Shown: positions 1 through 12,167, counted from the stretch's first letter. The stretch: DNA of 64,000 nucleotides from Papaver somniferum (GCF_003573695.1 NC_039361.1:34847702-34911701), one strand, 5' to 3'. Notes: generated by a model from the letters alone, not told the origin. Numbers and translations are program-made.

Positions 1-1196
1 TGAGTAGTCGTACCTAAACATGTACACCTTGTCGGCTCAACAATAGTTAACCGAAGTTAGCCATATGAACACTTTCATATCAACCATATTCATCTTAACC
101 ATAACTAGTTCAAATGACTCAAATGAAACTAGTTATAGAGTTGTTCAATTGTTTATATTCTCATAGAAGTATACAAGACACAATTGAAGTAAAACCGATT
201 TTGATTCACTCGAATCATGAACATTATAGCCACGGTTTGCAAAAGATTGCATTCCTTATTATATAAATGTGTTAGTTCATGAACAAACCAATTTTAGAAC
301 ATAATCAACTCAAGTATGCAAACGGGTGTGCATACTTAAGTGGCCGAACTTAGTTTTGGTTCGCTAGTATGTGAACGAGTGTGTATACTTTCCAAACTCA
401 GTTGAATTTCCGGAACTTGAAACTCACGCCAGTATGCATACCGGTATGCATACTAAGTTCCCGGACTTTCATTAACCAACCAGTACGCATACGGGTATGC
501 ATACTATGGTTCCGGGACTTGGAATAACTAGCAACAATTAGCATACAAGTACGCATACTGTGTTATACCTAATCATGGTTAATTTTTCTAAACTCCCATT
601 TCAATCATAGAAACATTCTTAAAAGACGACAATAGCTGTCTCGCACAAACTATTAGCTTCAAAGCAATTTTCAAGTGATCGAATGATCAATACGGAACAT
701 TCTGAGTCTACATCAAATGAATGTCTCACACAAATCATATAAGATGTTACAAGGCGATTTTCATATGATCATCTTTTGACTTTCGCCAAGAATATAAGAT
801 GAACTTGGTTAAAGCGAAAGCTTACCAACACATATTTCGAGAAATATGTAAGTGAGTTAAACTCAGCTCGAAATATCAAATGTGTATAATAGAAGTCTAT
901 ATAGATATACGACCTTTGTCTCAAATAGGAGATAGAGTAGATAGACTTTTGAGTGATAGATGAGTTCAAGTCTCCACAAACCTTTTCTCGATGAAGTTCC
1001 ACAAGCTTCCCTTAGTAGTTATTCGTCTTCAATCGATGAACGCCGTGAAGTATAATGCGCAACTATACTTACTATCCTAATCCGACACTTATCTATAAGT
1101 AGACTAGAAATCAAGACTTATAGTTTTGGCTACTAAACTTGACAAACAAGCTTGAGATAGCAACGCTTGCGAGTTCGACCGAGCAGTGCTCTAACA
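1..1196 (-). repeat. 3' LTR of element A (right part only)
   Basis: This is the reverse complement of the 5' half of a SIRE-like LTR. It ends at 1196 with ...CTCTAACA, the complement of the canonical TGTTAGAG start also seen at 19910, 25920, 30820 and 63979. The rest lies outside the window. Sequence and sub-repeats match the solo LTR at 61560-63979 more closely than the LTRs of B and C, so A belongs to the same LTR subfamily as that solo copy. Confidence 0.9.
312..560. repeat. GTATGCATAC sub-repeats in LTR
   Basis: About five diverged units of roughly 55-60 bp each contain one or two copies of GTATGCATAC-like decamers, followed by a CCGGAACTT-like tail. Positions 431-454 form a perfect 24-bp palindrome built from two decamers around CCGG. 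A related array occurs in the solo LTR at about 63150-63345. The corresponding place in the LTRs of B and C instead holds TTCGCGGACT-type repeats. The location would be U3, so a regulatory role is possible but inferred. Confidence 0.75.
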
Positions 1197-1213
1197 ATCT
1201 CCCCCTTTGTCAA
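1197..1213 (-). promoter_or_regulatory. Polypurine tract of element A
   Basis: Directly abutting the LTR start, the minus strand reads TTGACAAAGGGGGAGAT. This is the plus-strand priming purine tract, and it matches the tracts beside the 3' LTRs of B (25908-25919) and C (30821-30835). Confidence 0.85.
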
Positions 1214-2075
1214 TTTTAGTGACAAAACTATCAATACATATGGATTACAAAATAAATAAACTTTGTAGATTCTCATCCAAATGCTTGATTTCCTTGGTTC
1301 TTCAACATTACTCGAAATCTTCGTCACTTCCACGTACTCAAGTGATTCTGAACGTGTTCAACTCAGCATCATAGTTGTTGAAGATCTCTAGCTATAACAA
1401 TATATCAAAAAAAGATGTTTTTGTATTGTTATACAAGTGTCATAGTATTATTACACAGCTTCAAAGTCCATTTGTATCACAACTTTGACAATAACACTAT
1501 GGTGATATGTATCACTCCCCCCTTAGTCAATACTTCATCTCACATGCAAACCGCTCCCCTTTACATAATGATTCGTAAACCATATGTATTTGTAGTGTGA
1601 ACTACACATTAATTCTCCCCCTTTTTGTCAATATAAATTGGTAAAGGTACGAAAACTAGTGGGATCATAATGAAATTCTCATAGAGATTCTTCATGACTA
1701 AAAGAAAACATATCAACTTTGTTTAGATGCAATCATATAGTCGAAACTAAATGCATTCATCAAGGAGTTAATAAAGATACAAGAAAACTCCTACAATATT
1801 CCACAGTCACACTTCCCACAAAGATTTGACAATTAAGCAAAAATTCAATTAAGAACTCTCCCCCATAAAATGTCATTCCCAAAAGAACAACACAAGCGAC
1901 CTTACTTTTGCAAGAAAAGAAGGATTTCTTTGGACATTAATAAATCACATGAAACATGAATTTGTATCCAAAAAACTCAATTAAATTAACCACAAGAGAA
2001 CCAATGATTAATTTAATCAAAAATGCTCAACATAAGAAAACTTACGGAGCAAAACAGTACTTTCACATAGAAGTG
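1214..2075 (-). other. 3' non-coding interior of element A with extra purine tracts
   Basis: This non-coding region lies between the 3' ORF and the 3' LTR. Further pyrimidine blocks (purine on the element strand) occur near 1513-1524, 1550-1562 and 1613-1630, the last reading CTCCCCCTTTTTGTCAAT. B has the same arrangement near 25508-25523, 25570 and 25611. Repeated polypurine-like tracts are a recognised trait of SIRE-type elements. No ORF of interest is present. Confidence 0.75.
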
Positions 2076-2556
2076 TGATGCGTGTCGTAACCACAACAAA
2101 TTAATCAAGATATTTTCCACTAATTAAATAATAATATAGCGGTAGTAAGGATCGTTCCCACAGAGAGCTGTGTAATTGATATGTTATTTAGTTCAGCAAA
2201 ATAATAAAAGACAAGGGGGATTGGTTTAAAGTAAAATAAAAAGAATAACAAATAAACGAAAGATGATCAAGGAATCCTTCGCCGTTACCAAACGATAATT
2301 GGATTAGTATACTTATCTATCTTCGTTAGAACCATTCATCACCAACCGTAGAACAACATCTAGCTCAGTGCTATCCCCAAAACTCCTTTTACCACGGATA
2401 CAGAAGCTCTCTTTTTTTTTTTTTTTTTTGCTAAATCACATTTTTTCATTTATTGACGAACAAAAGGGTTACAAAAGTTACTATAGCTCACAAATAGAAA
2501 CAACAAAAAGAATGAAGCAAAAGAAAACTAAGGAATTACATCAATCAATGAGCAAT

Positions 2557-5500
2557 CTAAGATCCTATTTTGAAAATACTAAGAATTTGAATTTCATAGT
2601 CATTATTCCATCTGGAGCCTCTCGTTCTTGCACCATTAGCTTGAACTGTCTTCATAATTCTATTTTTGAAACTATGTATATGAACATTACCTCCTTCAAA
2701 GAAGATTTTGTTCCTTTGAAACCAATGATCCTTTATAACAGTACAAGCTGTGGTCATCCACACTTCTTTAATAATGGGACTGTGATTTTTAGCTGCTGAA
2801 AAAACATCAGAAAAGGAGGAGGGTCTTGAAAATTTAAAGATATTTCTCAACCATTCCCAAATATGTACACTGGATTCACAATCCCACAGAGTGTATTCCA
2901 TATAATCCTGCTTTGATTTGCAAACACAACATCTGGAAGGCATTTCATATCCTTGTTTTCTTTTGATTTCATCATCCACATAAACTCCTTGTAATAGTTT
3001 CCAAATGTTACTTGCAATATTTGGATGCAAAGAATATCTCCATATATGAGAGTACCAATCTACTTTATGTTCCTTGAATCTTATTTTCTCCACTGCCATT
3101 GCAGTACTGAATTTTCCACTGCTATGTAAGTTCGATATTATGGAATCAGTTCCACTGTGAATGTAAGGCATATTATCAATCTGCAAGAATTGTTGCAGCT
3201 GAGGATGGATATGCCATTCATTATTAATGATTAAATCCTGAACTTTTAACTGCATATTATTATGAACAAACTCTGTATAACCAATCTTATGAATTAAAGG
3301 AGAGGAACCATACAAAGTGTCAAACCACACTGAGATATCAGCTCCATTGCCAACCTTCCATGAAATATCTTTTTGTAATGCATTCCAGGCCCATTGTAGA
3401 CCTGCTTTTACTGATGATAACTTCCAGCCTGAGAACCAGATACCATATTTATTTTTAAACTTAGCAGTAAAGAACAAAGCCCATTCATCTGAAGAAGAAA
3501 TCAACTTCCACATCATTTTCATAAGCAAAGCTCTGTTAAGAACTTCTAGCCTTCTAATTCCCAAACCCCCTTCATCATATGGAACACAGACCTTCTTCCA
3601 AGATAGACTTTTGTACTTCTTAACATCACCATCCCCTGACCATAGAAAATTTCTTATTATTTTTTCACAAATCTTGATAACTGAAGATGGCCATTGGTAA
3701 ACTGCCATATTATATAGAGGATAACTGCACAATACTGATTTGACAAGAATAAGTCTATCATGAAATGACAATAACCTTCCTTTCCAAGATGCAAGTTTGT
3801 TCTGAAGCATTACCACTATTGGCCAAACCATTTCAGTAGTGACTCTGCCTGGAGCTAGTATAATACCAAGATATTTATCAGGAAAACAAGAGACATCCAT
3901 ACCAACCATGATGCTAATTTGTTGCTTTCTGATTGAAGTAGTACCATCTATGAAACACTTGCTCTTAGCTTTGTTTATCAACTGACCAGAGCTGTTTTGA
4001 TATTTTTCAAGTATCTTAAAGATACAATCCAGAGTCTTGTTAGCTCCATTGCAAAACAAGAACACATCTTTAGCAAAAAATAAGTGTGTTGGATAAATTT
4101 CATTTCTGACAACCATTGGAGTTATCTGCCATGTATTAACCAAACTTGTAATGTTTCTAGTCAACACATCTTCCATCAAAATAAAAAAAATAGGGGATAA
4201 TGGATCACCCTGTTTAAGTCCCCTATGCATTGAGACCAAACCACATGGTCCTCCATTGACCATTAATGATAGTTTTGCAGATTTAAACATGGTTAATAAC
4301 CAATCACACCAAGATAAGGAAAATCCATACTTATGCAGAACTTTAAAAAGAAATTCTCAGCTTACAGAATCATAAGCTTGAGAAATATCTAGTTTGAAAG
4401 CCACATTACCTCCTCTCTTTTTTTTTTCCTCATTTCATTCACCATCTCTGAAGCTAGAAGTACTTGTTCTTGAATGCTTCTTCCTTTGACATAAGCAGCC
4501 TGTTGTGGTGAAATTAATTTTGTCATAAGTCCATTAATTCTTACAGAAATGATTTTTGTGAATATTTTGAATAATACATTGCTTAATTCAATTGGCCTGA
4601 ACCGGCTTGCTTTTTTTTGCATATGCACATTTAGGAATAAGAGTTAAGAAGTTTGAATTAAGACCTTTAGGAATAAATCTCCTTCTCCACCAAAATTGGA
4701 TTGCTTCCTTTAAGTCCATTTGAATTATTTCCCAGCAACTTTTGTAAAGGGCTCCAGAGAAGCCATCTGGACCAGGTGCACTATATGAGTCCATTTCAAA
4801 CACAATTTACTTAATTTCTTCAGTAGTTGGAATAAAATCCAACATTGCTTGGTCTTCAGCTGTAATAACTTAGGGAATGACATTAAGAAAATCTTCAGCA
4901 ATATTAACCTCTTGAGCTTCAAACTTCCGTTGGAAATGTTGAACTAAGGAGTCAGCAATTTGTGATTGCTCACAAATAATATTTCCATTGTTATCTTCTA
5001 GTTCACCGATTGATTTTTTTTCTTGCCTAATCTTCATTTTTGCATGAAAGTATCCAGTATTTGTTGATCCATCTATAATCCATTTTTCCCTTGATTTAAG
5101 TCTCATAAGAGTATTAGCTTGTACTTCTCTATTAGCGTGTTCATTCTGTGCTTCAACTAAATTGGCCAGAAGACTTTCATCCAAAGGATTTTTATCAGAT
5201 AGTTTCATTTCACTTTTAACTTTATCTTCAGCTTCCTTAATCTTGGTATGAACATTATCAAAAACACTCTTATTCCATTCACTTAAGAATTTTTTTAACT
5301 CTTTAAGCTTATGCATGAATATAAAGGCAGGATCACCAATGATATGTTCTGACCAAACTTTCTTCACTTCTGACAAAAAGGATGGATGATCAATCCACAT
5401 TTCTGAAATCTCCAAGGAACATTTTTTGGTTTTGGTATACTTGCACAACCACCCAATAATGGTGCATGATCTGATACAATTCTCAAGCCAACTTTATACC

Positions 5501-6127
5501 CCCAATCACCATATTTTGTAACCATAAATAATTGAAAACAACTCTATCTAAAGTACATAAGATCCTCTTTTTTCCTTGTTGACAGTTGGACCAAGAGTAT
5601 TGTTGACCTGTCTTAGGAGATGGAAGTAAATTACATGCATTTAGGCAATGAATAAGTGTAACATTGAGTTTTTGTTTGGAGTTTTACCTCCTACTTTTTC
5701 ATCAGGTTAAGTAATTGCATTAAAATCACCAAGCACAATCCATGGTTTTTGAAACTGACTAATGATTTCCATTTCTGACCATAAAAATTTTCTTTGACTT
5801 TTTTTTAATATGAGCATGAACACCAGATACCAACACATCACCAATGCTAACAGTTATCATTTGACTAGATATTGAAACAACTTGAGGAGTAGCTAAAGAA
5901 GTATTCCAAAATAGCCATAGATTACCTTTTGTTAATGAAGTGGAATTATGAATCACCATACTTTGCATTCCAGGGAGATTTAATTTACTGCAAAAGGAAG
6001 CACTACATAAAATTTTTGGTTCTGCAATCCAAATAAGAGATGGACTAAATTGATTCACCAAAGACCTTAGTTTATCCTGAGCCCTAGGTCTTCTCAGGAC
6101 CCGAATATTCCAATCTATTATCTTCAT
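2557..6127 (-). pseudogene. LINE ORF2 (endonuclease, reverse transcriptase, zf-RVT), frameshifted
   Basis: This is a relic of the LINE polyprotein. In order on the minus strand: an APE-type endonuclease start (6127-5759, MKIIDWNIRVLRRPRAQDKL), a linker (5448-4870), the RT N-terminus in several frames (4922-4389, with SAPGPDGFSG, LTLIPK, RFRPIELSNVLFK and SPQQAAYVKGRSI), and a 577-codon open segment (4290-2557). The last holds LKQGDPLSP, the catalytic region as FAKD instead of FADD, GGLGIRRLEVLNRALLMK and a zf-RVT domain (CCVCKSKQDYMEYTLWDC). At least four frame changes and loss of one catalytic Asp mean it is dead. Confidence 0.9.
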
Positions 6128-7362
6128 CTAGGTGGTGGAGGATTTTTGGTTCCTCCCTTACCTTGATTTTTCCTGAAGTTGTATTTGTTATTTGCAACAG
6201 CTGGATTACCACCTTTTACTGCACCTGGAGAATTTTGAGAAGTAGAAGGAGAAGGATTAATCACCTTCTTTTCAACCACTTTGGACCATGAAGTAACCTT
6301 AACAGTTTCATCTGAAACCTTCCCTGTTTTACCATCAATAAATTTGACTTGAGGAGTTTCTAGAACATCAGCTTGTACTTCTTCATGAACTTCAGTGTCT
6401 TCAAGAATATTATTTTCTTGTACACATTCAAGAGGACTAAATCTTCCAGTATTACCAATGTTATTAGTTTGAGCAACTTGAACTGTTGGAGTAACATGAA
6501 TGGTATGAATGACAGAATCTTCATTTTCACATTCTGATCTATCACAAATATCAAAAGGCTTGTTCAATGATATAGTTTCATTTTTATCATTTGCTGAAGC
6601 TGAATTAGGCTGCTGATATGGTGAAGAAGAAATTTTAGGGTGTTGTGGAGTATGAAGATTTTCTGAACTGTTTGCAGTGCTCTTTGCTTTTTCCACTCTA
6701 CATTATGTGATAAAGTGACCTACCATTTTACAAGTACTGCAATATTTTGGACAATCTGGAATGGAAACTTCCTGAAAGAAACCCCCATATTTTGTCCCTA
6801 TCCATACTTTGTTTGGGATTGGAAAAGCAAAATCTACTTCAACCAATACATTTGCACAATATCTAACATCACATTTAGTTGTTGCTGCATCAATCTTAAT
6901 TGGGGTTCCAATCTCCTTACATATCTTAAAGAGAATTGATTCACTCCAGAATTCAAGACCTAAACCTGGAAATCTCATCCAAACAAAAGCCTTAGAAGTT
7001 CTTTGACTAGCAGGTCTGAAATTATAAACCCAATTTCTTACTTTCAATACTTGATCTGTAACTTCCCATATTTGAGATTTGATGTAATCACGATCTGTAG
7101 CATTATCCAATTTGATGGTAAAGAAACCTCTACCTAATGGAATTAGTTTACATTCTCTAATTAACTTCCATTGGTTTCGAAGAATTATTGCAGCATCTAT
7201 AAATTTGATTTTATGTAAATTTAATCTACCAATCAAAGAGAACCTCCATGGATCTAGACTTTTCTCAAATAATTCATTTGGTAGTTCAATCGAAGGAATT
7301 TTCATTCCTTCAACTGAAGACATATTTTCAGACTCAGATGTTATTTTAGAACCCATATTCAT
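6124..7362 (-). pseudogene. LINE ORF1 (DUF4283 / zinc-knuckle RNA-binding protein) with one stop
   Basis: This is the nucleic-acid chaperone ORF of the LINE, about 412 codons. The N-terminal 200 residues match the DUF4283 type (GRLNLHKIKF, RGFFTIKLDN, AFVWMRFPGL, GTPIKIDAATTK). A CCHC knuckle follows: CSTCKMVGH, then four codons, then Cys. The fourth of those codons is TAA (6703-6705), so the stop falls inside the knuckle, one codon before its last Cys. The frame is otherwise open to 6124 with a Ser/Pro/Asn-rich tail ending PPPPR. The stop codon overlaps the ATG of ORF2 as ATGA (6127-6124), a layout consistent with coupled re-initiation. Confidence 0.85.
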
Positions 7363-7654
7363 TATAAAACACCTGAATTAATACCAAATAATCCCAGAAA
7401 CCATGATGAATGATGTAAGAATTCAACAAAATCATCTGAGATTAATGCTGGGTTGCATAGAAATCAAAATTGACGAAGAAAATTTTCCGAGTTAAACTCC
7501 GATTCAGTCGCCGATACGCAGAGCTCGACTCAGTCCAACAGGTTCTTAAATGTTTCTTCAATACGGAAACTCTCCAATATCAGATTATATTCAACCGAAC
7601 CACCAAGTAGTAGCTCACTCAAGGTGTAATCCAATCGAACACTTAGGCTTTGTA

Positions 7655-7892
7655 AATTAGGTTGATCCCAGTAGTTAAACTCTTAGCTCAAGGTTCACTT
7701 GCTGATGTTGTCTTCACTCGCAATTGCTCAACAGAATCCCTCTGCAAGGTCTCGCAATTTCTACTTGTGTATGAATTAGGTTAATCCCAGTAGTTAAACT
7801 CTTAGCTCAAGGTTCACTTGCTGATGTTGTCTTCACTCGCAATTGCTCAACAGAATCCCTCTGCAAGGTCTCGCAATTTCTACTTGTGTATG
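7655..7892. repeat. Two-copy 119-bp tandem duplication
   Basis: Positions 7655-7773 and 7774-7892 are nearly identical, with one visible substitution (GTTGATCCC versus GTTAATCCC). It lies just outside the 5' end of the LINE within the 2076-10741 element. The near-identity implies a recent local duplication. Confidence 0.9.
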
Positions 7893-8475
7893 AATTATTC
7901 GACGATTACTTATCTTCTAACTCAATACTAGCAATACAAAAATTAGTAAATCAATCTAGTGTGCACTCCAAATCAATCAAATAATCACTCCTAAACATTG
8001 AATATGGTAAAGACAAACGATAAGATGATTAAAACTCCGAACAAACTTGTATAATAATAAAGCTTCACGCTAGAACATTGAATTCATCATTAATCAATAA
8101 AGTTTAGCCTCTCATGTGTACACCGTTTCCCGGTTTCCCCCAAAAGGGGTAAATCCTAAAATATTAATGAAGAATAAAAGTGTATTATGAGATGTATAGA
8201 GATGATATCTATTTGTTTTGGTTAAGAAGTCCCTTATATAGTCTCCAAATTGTAAAAGTGCATGTGCTCCAAATCCGGGAAGAAATAGGTCACCAAAGTT
8301 GCCAAATATCGATAAAACTCTCATAGGAAACTCACGTTTCTCAGCTGGCCAGGGAAAGTAGTTGGAATTATCCAAATGGGCCTGCAAGAGATCCAGCCCA
8401 ATTGCATTGCTTGGCTTGTCAGTCCGCTGGAACTGACAGCTTCTTTTATTCACGGACCGGTAATCTGGCTGTAAG

Positions 8476-9201
8476 GGCTGAACATGGTTTCGGTTTTCCG
8501 CTGGAACCGGACCAAACCAGACCAATTAGGAAGAAACCAAACCGAACCATTTACTAATGGATTGGTTACGGTGTAGAAAGTGAAAAACCGATAGTGTTGG
8601 TTTTGGTTTGGTTTGATCTCTAAAACCGAACCAAAAACCATTGGAAAACCGATTAATTTTTATACTTAGTTTCTACCGTTGATTTACAAGTATTAGATTC
8701 TACCCATTGATTTAGAGGATAAATGAAAACCCTAAAATCTAATATTTCATTATGATACTCTCCCTCTTTCTCTTTCTCCTTCTCTCAGTCGCCTCCCTTC
8801 TCCCCCCAATTACAGCTGCTGCTACTCGACTTTTTTCTTCCCGTCTTCCTTCTTTTTTAGTTTTCAATAACTAAATTAAGATATATTATATATCTTCTTT
8901 TAATCTCTATACTTAGAGTAAGCTTTAACTATTCTTGATTATTTTTTTTGTCTGTAACTTTGTGTAAACCAATACTATCGGCAACTACGATTTTTTTATC
9001 TGTAAATTTCTGTATTTTTATTTTTTTTGGTTTGACATAATTATTGGTTAACCAAAAACCACTGGGACAAATCGAAACCAATTGGAACCATTTGGAAATC
9101 AAACCAATGGTTAATGGATTGGTTTGGTTTAGATTTTTAGAAACCAATAGTATTGGTTTCGGTTTTGATTTGGTTAGAAACCGAACCAAAACCTACCATG
9201 A
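8476..9201. mobile_element. Putative hAT-like MITE rich in AACCGAACC/GGTTCGGTT
   Basis: The segment is flanked by CTGTAAG at 8469-8475 and 9202-9208; one base further out differs, so an 8-bp duplication with one mutation is possible. Both ends are packed with GGTTTGGTT/AACCGAACC motifs, and 8557-8642 resembles 9113-9198 in direct orientation. The terminal inverted repeats are poor (CATGGTTTCGG against CATGGTAGG). The centre (about 8755-8850) is a CT-rich leader-like stretch. Dense subterminal motifs and a 7-8 bp duplication suggest hAT, but this is weak. Confidence 0.45.
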
Positions 9202-9208
9202 CTGTAAG

Positions 9209-10741
9209 TTCTCCTGGATTATTTTCTTATTCTCTCGGTTGTTTTACGGCTGGGACTTTCTATATGTATCTCCTCCTCTATCTTTTACTCTTACTCCGTA
9301 ACTCTCGACCATTTTTCCAGCCATGAAAACCAAAGCTCCCTGTTTTATAACTGGAGCTCTCTCCATTTCAGCACTGCCATTAATACATGGAACTTCATCA
9401 TCTCAGTTCAACTTCTCAAACTCGAGTCTCTCTTCCTCCCTGACTTCTTCTTCTCAGCTTAGACACGAGCTTCCTCATCACCAAACTCGAGCGCTTCTCT
9501 GTTTCACATCCAAACTCCGTCGACAGACTCCCCCGTACAGCCAAGAATTACGACTCTTCTCCATGGAGCATCGCTGTCATCTTCCCTCGTCACCATTGCC
9601 TCAAACCCGAACTCAAGCTTCCTCTTTCCTTCTCAGTCACGACCACCATCTCCCTGATCTTGCTCGTCAATGGCAGCAGCCTGATATCTTATATCCTCTT
9701 ATCTCGTTCAACCTTCCATGGATCAGTAGCATATCCATCCGTACTCTATTACTGCCAGCAACAGCGTCAGGGTATCAACCGTATCATTACCAGTCTCGCC
9801 CTCACTGTCTCCCTTAGCTTTTCTCAATCACCATCGATAGTATTAGCAGATGCCATCAAACTCGAGTTCTTTTTCCATTCCTCCTCTTCTCGGCATAACC
9901 AGCTTCTAACTGCCTTCAACACCTACAGCGTCGACTACAATTCTAACTTCAATCTCCAACACCACCAATTCCTGTAATTGATCATTCTCAACTGCCGATC
10001 GCAGCAATCCAACCATATTCCACTCTCTCCATCTATCTCAAACACCGAGCATCAGTGGCATCAGTTCCTCGTCGCCGGCAAAATATCTTACTGCCATTAA
10101 CGCCAGGAAACAATAGCTCCATTCTCGTTCACTATCAGCAGCTCATCCTCCTTCAGTCAACTGCCAATCGTAGCAACGTACTTCCATCAATCATCCGAGA
10201 CTCCATTAACTTCCCTGAATCCGTTGAGACTCGAGCATTTCTCACTTCCATCGTCGGCAATCATCAGAGCTGTAACTGAGATGAAGAGATGACGTCCCCT
10301 TAGCAAAACTGACGGAGTCCTCATAACCAGTGCGTAACTGCCCTTAACAAGTGAACGGGTGCCTTTAACAATCTGCCATATTCTTGTTAGACTGTCGGTT
10401 GTGGATAACCGACTAGTTTAACCTCTCGTTTCGTCCATAACTTTCTCATACGACGTCGGAATGAACTCGTTCTTTCGCCTTTCGCTTCGTCTTTTCGTCC
10501 TCTTCAAGATGATACCAAGGACTCCAAGATTTGAACGAGATATACTTGGTCTTTGGCCGTTCTCCACTTGTAGCTAACTTCTTTTATTGCACAATTACGT
10601 GCAAATTCACTTCTTTCGGATGATTCACCTAGCAAAACATAAATAAGAGAAAACAAGAGTAATATACAATAATTCACAAGAATATATAGCAATTACTAGC
10701 ATGGATTCGATACTAAATATATGCAAAATATGCACTTAACA
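9209..10741. other. Remaining part of the 2076-10741 element, no gene
   Basis: This stretch is pyrimidine-rich (about 9300-10270), with several unremarkable open frames of 70-165 codons in overlapping frames, rich in Ser, Leu, Pro and His. They show no domain and look like by-products of CT-rich composition. From 10280 to 10741 the sequence is AT-rich and ends in the element terminus. Confidence 0.6.
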
Positions 10742-11377
10742 AAGTGGATCAGGGAAAGATCAATACTGCGAAATATTCAAAGTTTCATGGATTAAAATAG
10801 ATATAGGCCTGTCTTTTTCAGGGTGACAACCATAGGCCCGTTTTTTTGAAAATTACAAATCTAGGCCGGTTTTAACCGTTTTATTGAAAAAACAGCCAAC
10901 GGTGGTTATCCACCTTTTTTACACCGTTAGTGTAAGATAAAAAGACTTATAAGTCCTTCAAATTCTTGAGTTTCTTATTAGCTCGTTGAGTTTCTTGTTA
11001 ACTCGGTTCACTTTGTACACGTCACCATCTGAATCAGTAGATGACTCGCTGAGTCAACTTGCCTGAGTAAGAATTTGGCCGAGTTCTGTCAAGTTTCTGG
11101 TCATTTCCAGGCCATAATTTCAGGACATTCTTTCACTCCTTCCCTGCACTTAACACTTCGCGGATGACCTTCAGTTTATATTCCCCAGAGCCTATTTAGG
11201 TTAGTCTGTCGTCCGTCCTTCTGTGTGACTCCTTTACAATATTATATAAAAAGAAAAACGAGCATTGCTAAAATTAAATGAAAGGCCGCTAAACGTGTCT
11301 ACATGGGCCTTAGAGAGTAATCAGATTAGTTTCATCTCCTACCATGCATCTACTTGCAATTTCAGCTCAAGCCATCT

Positions 11378-11500
11378 CTTGTATTGTAATCACCACAATT
11401 TCTCTGTCCATTCTCAGCATAATTTCTTGTATTGTAATCACCACAATTTCTCTGTCCATTCTCAGCATAATTTCTTGTATTGTAATCACCACAATTTCTC
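11378..11500 (+). repeat. 48-bp tandem repeat, 2.6 copies
   Basis: Units start at 11378, 11426 and 11474 with CTTGTATTGTAATCACC and are almost identical; the third is partial (27 bp). They lie inside the MULE. The period is a multiple of three, so one frame reads a 16-residue repeat (LYCNHHNFSVHSQHNF), probably without meaning. Confidence 0.9.
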
Positions 11501-12167
11501 TTATAGTTGATACGAATCTGTGCTACTGAGTTACTTCCAGGAGCTGAACCATTGATGTTGGTATGGATCTGAGCAACCGCAGTAGCTGAACTGTTGTACG
11601 ATCATACTGAATTTGACGATGCTACATCAAGAGACCTTGCAATTGTATATAAAATGAACCTAGGCTGCAAAGTTACTGCCAGTTCATTCTTTACATTAGC
11701 TCATTCTTCACATTAGCTTCAGAATCACATTTTTCAGACTATTCCTTCTTGAATTCAATAACCCATGTCCTAACATTTATCTCCCAACACTATATTCTAC
11801 CACAATCTCTCCCTGTAATTCAACCATATCCATATTCATCTGTTTTAACTTCACAATCAACTCGAGCAACAATACCCACTCCTCTATCTCATATTCAGAA
11901 TCATCTTCTCAGTTCTCTTAATGGATTGTAGCAACCTAACTTCATACTCAAATCAATTTAGAACCCATTTTAACAACAATACCACCTGCATCTTCCATGT
12001 CTTCTTTCTCATAGATTTCCTTCTATGTTTCCATTTTTGTGAGGAGCAAAGAAGAAGAAAGTAAAAAAGTGTAAATGAAAATCTTAAGGATTCAGGATCA
12101 ATTTGAGATAACCATCTTCATAAACAAAAATCCATTAATGCAAACACTGATTAGATCGTCAGCAACA

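Larger units (their letters stand above)
2412..7559 (-). mobile_element. Full-length L1-type LINE, inactivated
   Basis: This non-LTR retrotransposon has an 18-nt poly(T) at 2412-2429 (its poly(A) tail), ORF2 (6127-2557), ORF1 (7362-6124) and a 5' UTR of about 200 bp (7363-7559). The likely target-site duplication is degenerate: 2397-2411 and 7560-7574 agree at 12 of 15 positions, the differences all being A/G. That degree of decay matches the broken ORFs. It sits inside the 2076-10741 insertion. The 3' end follows the zinc-finger RVT region directly and no RNase H domain is seen, unlike the LINEs at 37285 and 57365. Confidence 0.88.
2076..10741 (-). mobile_element. Long-LTR-like insertion (solo LTR or LARD), TSD AAGTG
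   Basis: The insertion begins TGATGCGTG at 2076 and ends CTTAACA at 10741, flanked by AAGTG at 2071-2075 and 10742-10746. Removing it restores homology of element A with element C. Without the LINE and the hAT-like MITE it is about 2.8 kb. Only one TG...CA pair is seen and no PBS or coding domain, so a solo LTR or a coding-less LARD fits best. The strand is a guess from the reverse-complement start TGTTAAGTGCAT, which resembles LTR starts. Positions 7893-8475 are part of it and hold no gene. The stretch GGATCGTTCCCACAGAGAG near 2150 is a motif I associate with dispersed plant LTR repeats. Confidence 0.75.

Noticed and set aside
2368..2799. 143-codon plus-strand frame across the LINE tail
   Set aside because: It lies opposite the LINE ORF2 relic and starts in the poly(T), so it is an antisense artefact.
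7519..7530. GATACGCAGAGCTCG as the 5' target-site copy for the LINE
   Set aside because: It resembles 2397-2409 but lies within sequence that looks like LINE 5' UTR. The copy at 7560-7574 fits better and restores the host element.
9323..9817. 164-codon plus-strand open frame
   Set aside because: Ser/Pro/Leu/His-rich, overlaps other frames in a CT-rich stretch inside an LTR-like element, no domain recognised. Treated as chance.
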